Positions 35,586-43,624 of a stretch of DNA of 64,000 nucleotides are shown piece after piece (position 1 is the stretch's first letter; the number at the start of each line of letters is the position of its first letter). The stretch comes from Tabrizicola sp. Its GTDB lineage: Bacteria > Pseudomonadota > Alphaproteobacteria > Rhodobacterales > Rhodobacteraceae. The DNA lies in contig NZ_JALHQD010000003.1 in NCBI RefSeq assembly GCF_022842145.1, positions 310,001-374,000 of the forward strand, written 5' to 3'. The notes below the pieces were generated by a model that searched no databases, was not told where the DNA came from, and saw only the letters and a program-made list of their open reading frames with translations. A program made the position numbers and the translations under genes.

Positions 35586-36371
35586 ATGCAAGGCAGTGCC
35601 AACCTGAACCTGATGATCAAGGCCGCCCGCAAGGCGGGGCGCTCGCTGGTCAAGGACTTCCGCGAGGTTGAAAACCTTCAGGTCTCGACCAAGGGTCCGG
35701 GGGATTTTGTCACCAAGGCCGACCGCGAGGCCGAGCGGATGATCAAGGAGGAACTCCTTGCCGGCCGCCCGACCTATGGCTGGATCGGGGAAGAGACGGG
35801 CATGACCGCCGGCGCCGACCCGACCCGCCGCTGGATCGTCGATCCTCTCGACGGGACCACGAACTTCCTGCACGGGATGCCGCATTGGGCCGTGTCGATC
35901 GCGCTGGAGCACAAGGGCGAGATCGTCTCCGCCGTCGTCTACGACCCCGCCAAGGACGAGATGTTCTGGGCCGAAAAGGGCGCCGGCTGCTGGCTGAACG
36001 ACAACCGCCGCCTGCGGGTGTCCGGTCGCCGGGCGATGCACGAGGCGGTGTTCGCGACGGGCGTGCCCTTCGGTGCCAAATCCACGCTGCCCGCCACGCT
36101 GAAGGACCTCGGGCGCCTGATGCCCGCCTGCGCCGGCGTGCGCCGCTGGGGTGCGGCCTCGCTGGACCTCGCCTACGTCGCCGCTGGCCGCTTCGACGGC
36201 TATTGGGAACGTGAGCTGTCGGTCTGGGACATTGCGGCGGGGGTGCTTCTGGTCAAGGAAGCCGGCGGCCTGGTCGAGGGCCTGCGCGAAGGCACCGATC
36301 CGCTCGACGGCGCGCTGATCGCCGCGAACGATGGGCTTTTCAAGCCGTTGGCGGACACGATCCGCGCCTGA
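35586..36371 (+). CDS. Inositol monophosphatase family protein
   Basis: 261 aa. All metal sites are present: GEETG, VDPLDGTTNF and WDIAAG. Alphaproteobacterial members of this group act on inositol phosphates and related sugar phosphates and are sometimes called SuhB-like. The ATG at 35586 has GGAG 9 bp upstream. A longer upstream frame is not conserved-looking. Confidence 0.93.
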   Translation: MQGSANLNLMIKAARKAGRSLVKDFREVENLQVSTKGPGDFVTKADREAERMIKEELLAGRPTYGWIGEETGMTAGADPTRRWIVDPLDGTTNFLHGMPHWAVSIALEHKGEIVSAVVYDPAKDEMFWAEKGAGCWLNDNRRLRVSGRRAMHEAVFATGVPFGAKSTLPATLKDLGRLMPACAGVRRWGAASLDLAYVAAGRFDGYWERELSVWDIAAGVLLVKEAGGLVEGLREGTDPLDGALIAANDGLFKPLADTIRA

Positions 36372-36440
36372 CGCCCGCCTTCGACGTCGTCACTCCTCGC
36401 AGGGCCCACCGACGAGAAGACGAAGTCGCACGAGGAGGCG
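36372..36440 (-). repeat. Repeat family C, copy 2 (convergent gap)
   Basis: Carries the 23-bp core at 36393-36415 in inverted orientation relative to copy 1 (two mismatches), flanked like copy 1 by TTCGACGTCG on the left and CACGAGGAG on the right. Lies between the convergent inositol monophosphatase and LysR-type genes. Confidence 0.6.
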
Positions 36441-37346
36441 TCACCCGCGCTGCAGTTTCACCGGCTCGGACCGCGCCAGCCGCAGGAAATGCGCCATGTA
36501 GGGTTTGGCCGCATCCTCTTCCCGCGTCGCCGCATACATCCGCTTGGTCACCACCTCCGGCCCCAAGGGCCGCGTGATGTAATCGGCGTTCGTCTTCACC
36601 TCGCGCATCACCCAGTCCGGCAGCACCGCGACCCCCCGGTTCGATCCGACCAGCATCAGGATCACCGCCGTCAACTCGGCTGTCCGTTGCGCCCGGGGCT
36701 CCACTTTCGCCGGCGTCAGGAGTTCGGTGAACACGTCCAGCTTGTCCCGGCTGACCGGGTAGGTGATCAGCAACTGGTCGCGGAAGTCCTCGGCGGTGAT
36801 GAATTCCTTCGCGGCCAAGGGGTTCTGCGCGGACCCCACGAACGTCGGGTGATAGTCGAACAGGGGGTTGAACACGATTCCCGGCGGTGGCTCCCGATCT
36901 GAACTGATCACCAGGTCCACATCCTCGCGGTTCAGCGCCGGCAGGGCCTCGAACGCCAGCCCCGCGCGGATATCCACGTCGATCTCGGGCCAGGCGTGGC
37001 GGAACATCTCCAGCACCGGGAAAAGCCAGTCGAAACAGGCGTGGCACTCGATGGCGATGTGCAGCCGTCCCGTCCGCCCGGCCCGCAAGCTGCGGAACTC
37101 CTCCTCCATCGCGTCGATCTCGGGCAGGATGCGCTCGGCCGCTCGCAGCATCCTGACCCCAGCCGCCGACAGGCGCATCGGTTTCGACCGACGCACGAAC
37201 AGCTCCATCCCGGCCTGCGCTTCCAGCCCCGCCACCTGATGCGACAAGGCGGATTGCGTCATGTTCAGCACATCCGCCGCCCGCGCGAGGCCCCCGGCCT
37301 GCTGGATGGCCCGGATCGTTCGCAGGTGACGCAACTCGATGTACAT
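36441..37346 (-). CDS. metR: LysR-type regulator, MetR-like
   Basis: 301 aa. The N-terminal winged helix (FLxH-type HLRTIRAIQQAGGLARAADVLNMTQSALSHQVAGLE) is followed by an effector-binding domain (HIAIECHACFDWLFPVL), with the ECHACFDWL segment characteristic of MetR. It is divergent from metF, a standard MetR target with homocysteine as coeffector. The start at 37346 is the only good one. Confidence 0.88.
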   Translation of the reverse strand: MYIELRHLRTIRAIQQAGGLARAADVLNMTQSALSHQVAGLEAQAGMELFVRRSKPMRLSAAGVRMLRAAERILPEIDAMEEEFRSLRAGRTGRLHIAIECHACFDWLFPVLEMFRHAWPEIDVDIRAGLAFEALPALNREDVDLVISSDREPPPGIVFNPLFDYHPTFVGSAQNPLAAKEFITAEDFRDQLLITYPVSRDKLDVFTELLTPAKVEPRAQRTAELTAVILMLVGSNRGVAVLPDWVMREVKTNADYITRPLGPEVVTKRMYAATREEDAAKPYMAHFLRLARSEPVKLQRG

Positions 37347-37366
37347 GAACCAGCCTCATGAAGATG

Positions 37367-37390
37367 GTGAGAATTATGAATTGGTCTCAC
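37367..37390. promoter_or_regulatory. Putative MetR site between metR and metF
   Basis: Arms GTGAGA (37367-37372) and TCTCAC (37385-37390) surround ATTATGAATTGG. TGAA/TTCA-type half-sites (ATGAA) occur at 37345 and 37358. The gap is 87 bp, so one site could serve both genes. Confidence 0.5.
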
Positions 37391-37433
37391 ATGATGCGAT
37401 CTGCGACAAGAGGGTCATTGAAGGAGACCACCA

Positions 37434-38303
37434 ATGACCAACGCGCCCCGCATCAGCTTTGAATTCTTCCCGCCGCAGTCGCTGGACGCCTCGTTCCGGC
37501 TGTGGGAAACGGTGCAGGCGCTGGCCCCGATGCAGCCCTCCTTCGTCTCGGTCACCTATGGCGCGGGCGGCACCACCCGCACCCTGACTCATGAGGCGGT
37601 CTCGACCATCCACCGCAACTACGGCCTGCCCGTTGCCGCGCACCTCACCTGCGTCGATGCCACCCGGACCGAGACGCTGGCCATCGCCGAGGCCTATGCC
37701 GCTGCCGGCGTGACCGAGATCGTCGCCCTGCGCGGTGATGCACCGAAGGGCGCGCAACGCTTTGTCCCGCACCCCTTGGGCTTTGCCAACTCGGTGGAAT
37801 TGGTGGAAAAGCTGGCCCGCACCGGCAAGTTCAAGATCCGTGTCGGCGCCTACCCTGAGCCGCATCCCGATGCCGCCGACAAGACCTCTGACGTGACCTG
37901 GCTCAAGCGCAAGATCGACGCCGGGGCCTCCAGCGCGATCACCCAGTTCTTCTTCGACGCCGACACCTTCTTCCGCTTCCGCGATGCCTGCACCAAGGCC
38001 GGGATCACCGCCCCGATCATCCCCGGCATCCTGCCGATCACCTCGTGGGAAGGTGCCAAGAAATTTGCCCGCCGCTGCGGGACCAGCGTTCCGCAGAAGC
38101 TGGACGAAGCCTTCGCCACCGCCGCCCGCGACGGGCGCGAGGAGCTGCTGGCCCTCACCCATGCGACCCAGCTTTGCGACAAACTGATCCAGGGCGGCGT
38201 TGAAGACCTGCACTTCTACACCCTGAACCGCCCGCACCTGACCCGCGAGGTCGTCCGCGCGCTTGGCATCCAGCCGCAGGTGGTGCTGGAAAAAGTCGCC
38301 TGA
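37434..38303 (+). CDS. metF: Methylenetetrahydrofolate reductase
   Basis: 289 aa, the normal bacterial length. It reduces 5,10-methylene-THF to 5-methyl-THF with FAD, feeding methionine synthesis. Family features: SFEFFPPQS at the N-terminus with the catalytic Glu, TYGAGGTTR, ALRGDAPKG and the QFFFDADTFFRF block. GGAG lies 8 bp upstream of the ATG. Confidence 0.95.
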   Translation: MTNAPRISFEFFPPQSLDASFRLWETVQALAPMQPSFVSVTYGAGGTTRTLTHEAVSTIHRNYGLPVAAHLTCVDATRTETLAIAEAYAAAGVTEIVALRGDAPKGAQRFVPHPLGFANSVELVEKLARTGKFKIRVGAYPEPHPDAADKTSDVTWLKRKIDAGASSAITQFFFDADTFFRFRDACTKAGITAPIIPGILPITSWEGAKKFARRCGTSVPQKLDEAFATAARDGREELLALTHATQLCDKLIQGGVEDLHFYTLNRPHLTREVVRALGIQPQVVLEKVA

Positions 38304-38467
38304 CATCCGCCCCTCAGGGGCAACCGTCGTCTCCCTGGGCGGCTTTCCGACCTGTCCCCACAGTGCCCCGGAAAGCCGCCACCTTTTTGCCCGTTGCTGC
38401 CCGTTTTGTCAGTTGCTGGGGGGGGCATATCGGCTAATCTCGCGCGACCCTTAGTGCGGACGATCAC

Positions 38468-38908
38468 ATGCCGAAGCTTGTCACCCTTCTCAACGGCCCG
38501 AACCTCAATCTCCTCGGCCTCCGCCAGCCCGAAATCTACGGTCGCGAGACTTTGGACGACGTGGTCGCTCGCGTTGCCGACCTCGCCGAAGAGCTTGGGC
38601 TGACCGTCCGCGCCCAGCAGTCGAACCACGAGGGCCAACTCGTCGACTGGATCCACGCAGCGCGGGGGACCTCCGCCGCGATCATCATCAACCCCGGTGC
38701 CTATTCCCACACCTCCATCGCGATCCTGGACGCGCTGAACGCCTACGATGGCCCGGTGATCGAGGTCCACATCTCCAACATCCACAAGCGCGAGGCGTTC
38801 CGGCACCACTCCTACGTCTCGGCCCGCGCCGACGGGGTGATCGCGGGCTGCGGGACCGAGGGCTACCTCCTCGCGCTGCGCCGGATCGCCTCGCTTCTGA
38901 AGGCATGA
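38468..38908 (+). CDS. aroQ: Type II 3-dehydroquinate dehydratase
   Basis: 146 aa. Shikimate pathway enzyme forming dehydroshikimate. Type II motifs are complete: [17 protein letters not shown] with the active-site tyrosine, [24 protein letters not shown] and [20 protein letters not shown]. The last four bases overlap the start of the acyl-CoA ligase gene (ATGA), so the two are coupled. Confidence 0.95.
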   Translation: MPKLVTLLNGPNLNLLGLRQPEIYGRETLDDVVARVADLAEELGLTVRAQQSNHEGQLVDWIHAARGTSAAIIINPGAYSHTSIAILDALNAYDGPVIEVHISNIHKREAFRHHSYVSARADGVIAGCGTEGYLLALRRIASLLKA

Positions 38909-40197
38909 CCGACCGCTTCCGCTGGCACCCCGAGGCCTGGCTCTTCGATAGCGCGGGATCAGAAGTTCTGCCCGGCTGTCCACCACCCCCATCGCCTCCC
39001 CACCTGGGGGAACCGCCCGCGTCGGGCAGCATCTTTCCCGACACCCCGCAAGGCCTCGCCGCCGCCATCGGCCACCCCGCCTTCCGCATCGGCGCGCCCG
39101 ACCAGCCATCGCCCAATCCGCACAGCCAACCGATCCTGGAAACCCTCACCTCCGGCTCCACCGGCCAGCCGCGCCGCATCCTTCGCACCCAAGGCTCCTG
39201 GACTGCCAGCTTTGCCGTCAACGCCAGCCTTGGCATCGGCCCCGGCGCACAGGTCGCCACCTTGGGCCGCCTGATCCACTCACTCTCTCTCTACGGCGCG
39301 ATCGAGGGCCTGCATCTGGGCGCGCAGGTTCACCTTCTCAGCGACCTGCGTCCCGACCGGCAACGCACCGCCCTGGCACAGCGCCAGATCACCCACCTCT
39401 ACGCCACCCCCGCGCAACTGCGTCTGATCCTCGGACCCGGCACGCTCCCCGCCCTCCGCCTGATCCTCGTCGGCGGCTCCAAGCTTGACCCCACCCTCCG
39501 CGCCGCCCTCACCATCCTCGCGCCCAACGCCCAGGTCCGCGAGTTCTACGGTGCCGCCGAGACCAGCTTCATCACCCTCGCCGACGAAACCACCCCCGAC
39601 GCCTCGGTCGGCCGCCCCTATCCCCGCGTCGACCTCCATCTCGACCCGACCGGAGAAGTCTGGGTCAAAAGCCCCTACCTCTTTCTCGACTATGCCTTTC
39701 ACATTTGCCCAAATATCCCCGCCGGAGGCGCGTCCGAGCCGGTTGCGCGTCCTTCACGCGCAGAGGCGAGACAAAAGGAACGCGCGCCAGCGCTCCATTC
39801 AACTCCCGCCGCTACCCGCTGGCGCGACGGCTGGCTTTCCGTGGGCGAGATCGGCGAGTTGCGGGACGGCTACCTCTACCTCAAAGGCCGCGCGGGTCGC
39901 ATGGTAACGGTGGCCGACCAGAACGTCTTCCCCGAAGAAATCGAAGCGCTCCTGCACAGCTTTCCCGGCGTCACCCGTGCCGCCGTCCTGCCCGTCCCGG
40001 ACGCCAAACGCGGCCATGCCCTCGTCTCCGTCCTGCAAGGCGACCCGATGCAGGAACCCGCGATCCTGGCCACCCTGCGCCGGGAACTCGGCCCGCTCAT
40101 ATCCCCGAAGTCCCTGATCTGGCGGCAGGACTGGCCCATGCTTGCCTCCGGCAAGACCGACTTCAAGGCGCTGGAGGAAGTGCTATGGCGCGTCTGA
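38905..40197 (+). CDS. AMP-binding acyl-CoA ligase with in-frame repeat insertion
   Basis: 430 aa, short for the family. It has the P-loop TSGSTGQPR near residues 82-90, FYGAAETSF (A5), the hinge [13 protein letters not shown] (A8) and the C-terminal lysine in [11 protein letters not shown] (A10), so it should be active in principle. Residues ~264-297 ([20 protein letters not shown]...) are encoded by dispersed repeat family B and separate LFLDYA from [12 protein letters not shown], which are adjacent in relatives. A proline-rich stretch near residues 25-45 is also odd. It is followed directly by a thiolase gene and faces bioMNY; YhfT/YhfS next to bioY in Bacillus is the same association. Confidence 0.82.
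   Translation: MTDRFRWHPEAWLFDSAGSEVLPGCPPPPSPPHLGEPPASGSIFPDTPQGLAAAIGHPAFRIGAPDQPSPNPHSQPILETLTSGSTGQPRRILRTQGSWTASFAVNASLGIGPGAQVATLGRLIHSLSLYGAIEGLHLGAQVHLLSDLRPDRQRTALAQRQITHLYATPAQLRLILGPGTLPALRLILVGGSKLDPTLRAALTILAPNAQVREFYGAAETSFITLADETTPDASVGRPYPRVDLHLDPTGEVWVKSPYLFLDYAFHICPNIPAGGASEPVARPSRAEARQKERAPALHSTPAATRWRDGWLSVGEIGELRDGYLYLKGRAGRMVTVADQNVFPEEIEALLHSFPGVTRAAVLPVPDAKRGHALVSVLQGDPMQEPAILATLRRELGPLISPKSLIWRQDWPMLASGKTDFKALEEVLWRV
39694..39796 (+). repeat. Dispersed ~104-bp repeat family B, copy inside a coding gene
   Basis: Very similar to 23291-23394 from first to last base (103 versus 104 bp), including the TGCGCGT/ACGCGCA hairpin. It lies wholly within the acyl-CoA ligase gene, contains no stop in the reading frame, and keeps the frame on both sides. 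Confidence 0.88.
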
Positions 40198-41258
40198 TCG
40201 CCGCCCGCCGCACTGCCGTCGTCCCGCGCAACGGGGCTTTCGCGCGGCTTTCGCTGGAGGACCTCGCCGCCCCGGTCCTGCAAGCCTGCCTCGCCGATGC
40301 CGGGATCGATGCCGCCCGGGTCGATGAGGTCATCCTGTCCAACGCCCTCGGCGCGGGCGGCAACCCGGCGCGCCGCGCGGCCCTTGCCGCAGGCCTTCCC
40401 GACCGGGTCGCGGGCCTGACCATCGACCGGCAATGTGCGGGCGGCCTTGATGCCATCCTCCTCGCCAGGGCCCTGATCGACTCCGGTGCCGCCGAGGTCA
40501 TCCTGGCGGGGGGCGTCGAAAGCTACTCCCGCCGTCCCCTGCGTCTCAGAACCGACCCGGACGGCGGGACGCCGACGCCGTACGACCAGGCCCCCTTCAC
40601 CCCTTGGCCGGACCGTGACCCCGACATGACCCAGGCCGCCGAGGCGCTTGCCCGGCGTCTGAACATGTCCCGCGACCGCCAGGAAAGCTGGGCCATCCGA
40701 AGCCACGCCAATGCGCTTGCGGCTGACCAGTCCGCTGAGATCCTCTCCCTGAACGGCATCGCCCGCGACACCTTCCCGCGCGTCCTGACACCACGGCTCT
40801 TCGCAAAGGCCCCCGTCCTGACCGGCAGCATCACCGCCGCGACCGCCGCCGTCGCGGCCGACGCCGCCGCAGTCTGCCTCGTCGTCTCGGACCGGATCGC
40901 GCAGGGCAGGGGCCTCGCGCTCCTTGGCGGCGCATCCGTGGGAGGCAACCCCGAAGAGCCCGGACTGGCCCCCGTCGCCGCCATCCGGCGCATCTGGGGC
41001 GGTGAACCGCTGGCTCAGGCCGAGATCATGGAGGCCTACGCGGTCCAGGCCCTTGCCGTTATCGACAGCGCAGGCCTTGACCCGCAGATCGTCAATCCAG
41101 GCGGGGGCGGGCTGGCCCGGGGCCACCCCATCGGCGCGTCGGGCGCAATCCTTGCGGTGCGGCTCTTCCACGGCCTGCAACAGGGCCGGGGCCTCGCGGC
41201 CATCGCGGCGGCAGGCGGGATCGGGACGGCGCTTCTCGTCGAAGCCTCAGGCGCGTGA
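40185..41258 (+). CDS. Thiolase family protein lacking the second catalytic cysteine
   Basis: 357 aa. The acyl-accepting Cys84 (RQCAGGLDA) and the GHPIGASG histidine near residue 312 are present. The C-terminal C-x-G motif of thiolases is replaced by AAGGIGTALL, so the second catalytic cysteine is an alanine. It starts 13 bp inside the ligase gene (ATG at 40185) and is probably coupled. It may act as a decarboxylating or CoA-transfer enzyme or be degenerate. Its 3' end overlaps bioY by 12 bp, convergent. Confidence 0.85.
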   Translation: MARLIAARRTAVVPRNGAFARLSLEDLAAPVLQACLADAGIDAARVDEVILSNALGAGGNPARRAALAAGLPDRVAGLTIDRQCAGGLDAILLARALIDSGAAEVILAGGVESYSRRPLRLRTDPDGGTPTPYDQAPFTPWPDRDPDMTQAAEALARRLNMSRDRQESWAIRSHANALAADQSAEILSLNGIARDTFPRVLTPRLFAKAPVLTGSITAATAAVAADAAAVCLVVSDRIAQGRGLALLGGASVGGNPEEPGLAPVAAIRRIWGGEPLAQAEIMEAYAVQALAVIDSAGLDPQIVNPGGGGLARGHPIGASGAILAVRLFHGLQQGRGLAAIAAAGGIGTALLVEASGA

Positions 41259-41789
41259 CAAAAGCGAGGCGGGACGCATCCGCGCCAGGCTTTGCGTCAC
41301 GAGACCCGCGATGACCGCCTTGACCGCATCGCCCGGCAGGAAGGCAAAGGACAGGAAGGCCGCCTCGGACAGCGTCTTGCCAAGGACCAGCGCCATGCCC
41401 ACGATCCCGAAGACATAAAGCACCCCGATCCCGCCGATGACCGAGGCTGCGGTGGCCGCCACGGCAGGGGAAAGCGTGGTCCGCTCCATCACCCAGCCCG
41501 CGACGAAGGCGGCGACCGGAAAGCCGACCAGGAAGCCGACGGACGGCCCGGCAAAGACCCCGATCCCGCCGCGCCCGCCCGACAGGAGCGGCAGGCCGGC
41601 CGCGACCAGCGCCAGGAACAGAAGCACCGCCAAGGCACCGCGCCTGGCTCCAAGCACCGTGCCGCACAGCATGATGCCCAGAGACTGCGCCGTGATCGGA
41701 ACCCCCGCCGCAAGGTCAAGCTTCGGCACCAGTCCCAGCACGGCAATCAGCGCTGCAAAAAGGGCGATGTGAGTCAGGTTGCGTTCCAT
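41247..41789 (-). CDS. bioY: Biotin transporter substrate-binding S component BioY
   Basis: 180 aa with six membrane helices. The family motif GGRGGIGVFAGPSVGFLVGFPVAAF is present. BioY binds biotin and, with BioM and BioN, forms an energy-coupling-factor importer of the type characterised in Rhodobacter capsulatus. GGAGGA lies 6 bp upstream of the ATG. It is the last of three genes in the order bioM-bioN-bioY. Confidence 0.93.
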   Translation of the reverse strand: MERNLTHIALFAALIAVLGLVPKLDLAAGVPITAQSLGIMLCGTVLGARRGALAVLLFLALVAAGLPLLSGGRGGIGVFAGPSVGFLVGFPVAAFVAGWVMERTTLSPAVAATAASVIGGIGVLYVFGIVGMALVLGKTLSEAAFLSFAFLPGDAVKAVIAGLVTQSLARMRPASLLSRA

Positions 41790-41813
41790 GCGGTCCTCCG
41801 AAGGTCCCGCCCT

Positions 41814-42410
41814 TTAACCTGCACCGCCCCGCGCCCGCAAGGCTTCGGCCACCCGATCTGCATCGTCCAAAGCCGCCAGCGTCGCTGGAACCATCACCCG
41901 CCAGCGCGGCGCGCGGGGCGACCGCGCGGTCCAGGATTGCCGGATCAGGCCCATCCGGTCCAGCATGACGGGGATGAACCGGATCACCAAGGCAAAGGCC
42001 AGCGCCAGCCGCCGCGGTGGCAGGATCGGCGACAGGGGCCGCGCCAGCCGCTCGAACACCGCCAGCATGTCCGACAGCCGCGTGGTCATCGTCACGAAAT
42101 TCGCCAAGGCCACGGCGGACACCATCCGAAGCAGGATCGCAGCACCCTGCACAACCTCTGCGGCCCACAGATGCCAAAGCCCGACGATCAGCACAAAGGG
42201 CCAAAGCGGCCAAAGCTGGCGCAATCCGGCCTGCGAGAACGCGACACCCCCGGTCAGATACAGGAAGGCGGTCCCGGCAAACGCCCCGGCCAGCAGCCAG
42301 GGCGAACCCACCAGGAAAAGCGCCGTTGTCACGACGGCCAGCGCGGCCAGCTTTCCCCCGGCAGGCAGCCGATGCGCCCAGGTCTCAACCGGCGAGGTCA
42401 GCGTCAGCAT
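41814..42410 (-). CDS. bioN: ECF transporter T component BioN
   Basis: 198 aa membrane protein. The PEDIGREE-like ECF-T helix pairs appear as LSDMLAVFERLARPLSPI and the basic ARSPRAPRW segment, matching the two Ala-Arg-x motifs that contact the ATPase. I start it at ATG 42410, which overlaps the 3' end of bioM by 26 bp. 24 bp separate its stop from the bioY start. Confidence 0.88.
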   Translation of the reverse strand: MLTLTSPVETWAHRLPAGGKLAALAVVTTALFLVGSPWLLAGAFAGTAFLYLTGGVAFSQAGLRQLWPLWPFVLIVGLWHLWAAEVVQGAAILLRMVSAVALANFVTMTTRLSDMLAVFERLARPLSPILPPRRLALAFALVIRFIPVMLDRMGLIRQSWTARSPRAPRWRVMVPATLAALDDADRVAEALRARGGAG

Positions 42411-43116
42411 CGCGCGCTCCGATCCTGGCCATCTCGGCGGTAAAGGCGGGCAGCACCTCAACCGGGGGGCCATCGGCGACCACGCGGCCCGCCTCCAGCC
42501 ACAGCACGCGGTCAGCCTCCGCCAGTACAGCGGGGTCATGCGTGATCGTCACCAGCCGCTGCGGCAGGGCAGCAAAACGCCGGGCCAGCCGCGCCTGCGT
42601 CGGCAGGTCCAGGCCGGCCAATGGTTCATCCAGCAGGATCGTGCGCGGCTGCATCAAGAGGACCGACAGAAGGCAAAGGTAATGCCGCTGCCCCTGGCTC
42701 AGGTTGGTGACCGGAGCCTTCGCCCAATGCGCGCGCCCTTCGGCGCGAAGCAGGTCCGCAACCATATCCGCAGCCTCGACAGCCGTCCGACCTTGCTGCC
42801 GAAGGCCAAAGGCCAGTTCTTCTTCGACCGTCGGAAACAGGATCTGATGGTCGGGATTCTGGAACAGGATACCCAGCGCCGCCAAAGCGGCCTTCCGGTC
42901 GGTGAAGGGATCGATCCCGTCCACCCGAACCGTCCCGGCATCCGGAGCAATCAGCCCCGCGATCAGGCGCAGAAGCGTGGTCTTGCCGGACCCGTTCCGC
43001 CCCAGCACCCCGATCCGCGCCTCGGTCAACCGGAGCGTCAGGCCGTCCAGCACCTTGCGACCGCCCAGACTTGCGCCAGCGGAGGTCAGTTCGATGCCGG
43101 GGGAAAGCTCGGACAT
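42385..43116 (-). CDS. bioM: ECF transporter ATP-binding subunit BioM
   Basis: 243 aa ABC ATPase. Walker A is GRNGSGKTT, the Q-loop lies in FQNPDHQ, the signature is LSQGQRH and Walker B is ILLDEPLAGLD. With bioN and bioY it forms the biotin importer. No BioR-type palindrome (TTAT-TATAA type) is seen in the upstream gap. Confidence 0.92.
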   Translation of the reverse strand: MSELSPGIELTSAGASLGGRKVLDGLTLRLTEARIGVLGRNGSGKTTLLRLIAGLIAPDAGTVRVDGIDPFTDRKAALAALGILFQNPDHQILFPTVEEELAFGLRQQGRTAVEAADMVADLLRAEGRAHWAKAPVTNLSQGQRHYLCLLSVLLMQPRTILLDEPLAGLDLPTQARLARRFAALPQRLVTITHDPAVLAEADRVLWLEAGRVVADGPPVEVLPAFTAEMARIGARDADADLAG

Positions 43117-43179
43117 AGGCGGCCTGAATGCGGATTGCCCGCTCTTCTAGCCGCTTCACCCCCCGTCCGAAAGGGGTCT

Positions 43180-43205
43180 GCCCCGGCCCGCGATGGGGCC
43201 GGGGC
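43180..43205 (-). terminator. GC-rich hairpin after the lipoprotein gene
   Basis: GCCCCGGCCC (43180-43189) and GGGCCGGGGC (43196-43205) are perfect 10-bp arms around a 6-nt loop, 8 bp past the stop of the minus-strand lipoprotein gene. It also lies upstream of bioM, keeping the two transcripts apart. Confidence 0.65.
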
Positions 43206-43212
43206 GAAGGTC

Positions 43213-43479
43213 TTAGCGGCAGTCCGCGATGAAGCGGTTGCCGTACTGGTCGCGGTAGTAGCACTTGCCGGTGCGCTGCGGGACGGGCCCAAGCAGCTGC
43301 GAGGCGGCAACGCCGACCACGGCACCGACGATGGCGCCCTTTTCGCGGTCGTCACCCGACGACACCGCAGCACCTACGGCAGCACCGCCGACGGCACCCA
43401 GAGCCGCATTCTGCTCGGCAGGCGTGCAGGCTGCGATCGGGAGGGCCAGCAGGGGAAGGGTCAGAAGGAAACGTTTCAT
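43213..43479 (-). CDS. Small glycine-zipper lipoprotein
   Basis: 88 aa with a lipoprotein signal peptide (lipobox ALPIAAC, Cys18). After it comes a Gly/Ala zipper (ALGAVGGAAVGAAV, GAIVGAVVGVAA) and a C-terminal YYRDQYGNRFIADC tail with two cysteines. Outer-membrane-linked glycine-zipper proteins of this type are common; function unknown. AAGGAAACG lies just upstream of the ATG at 43479. Confidence 0.82.
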   Translation of the reverse strand: MKRFLLTLPLLALPIAACTPAEQNAALGAVGGAAVGAAVSSGDDREKGAIVGAVVGVAASQLLGPVPQRTGKCYYRDQYGNRFIADCR

Positions 43480-43624
43480 GGGATTACTCCAGTTGTGAGT
43501 CTGCGGACGGACAGTACCTGTCTGCCCCCCGCCTTGCGCCATGAATTGACGCGATGCGCGGAAACCGACCGATCCGTTGCTGTGCTTACAACCCGCAATC
43601 GCCGAAAGGGTTCCGCGCAGCGCC

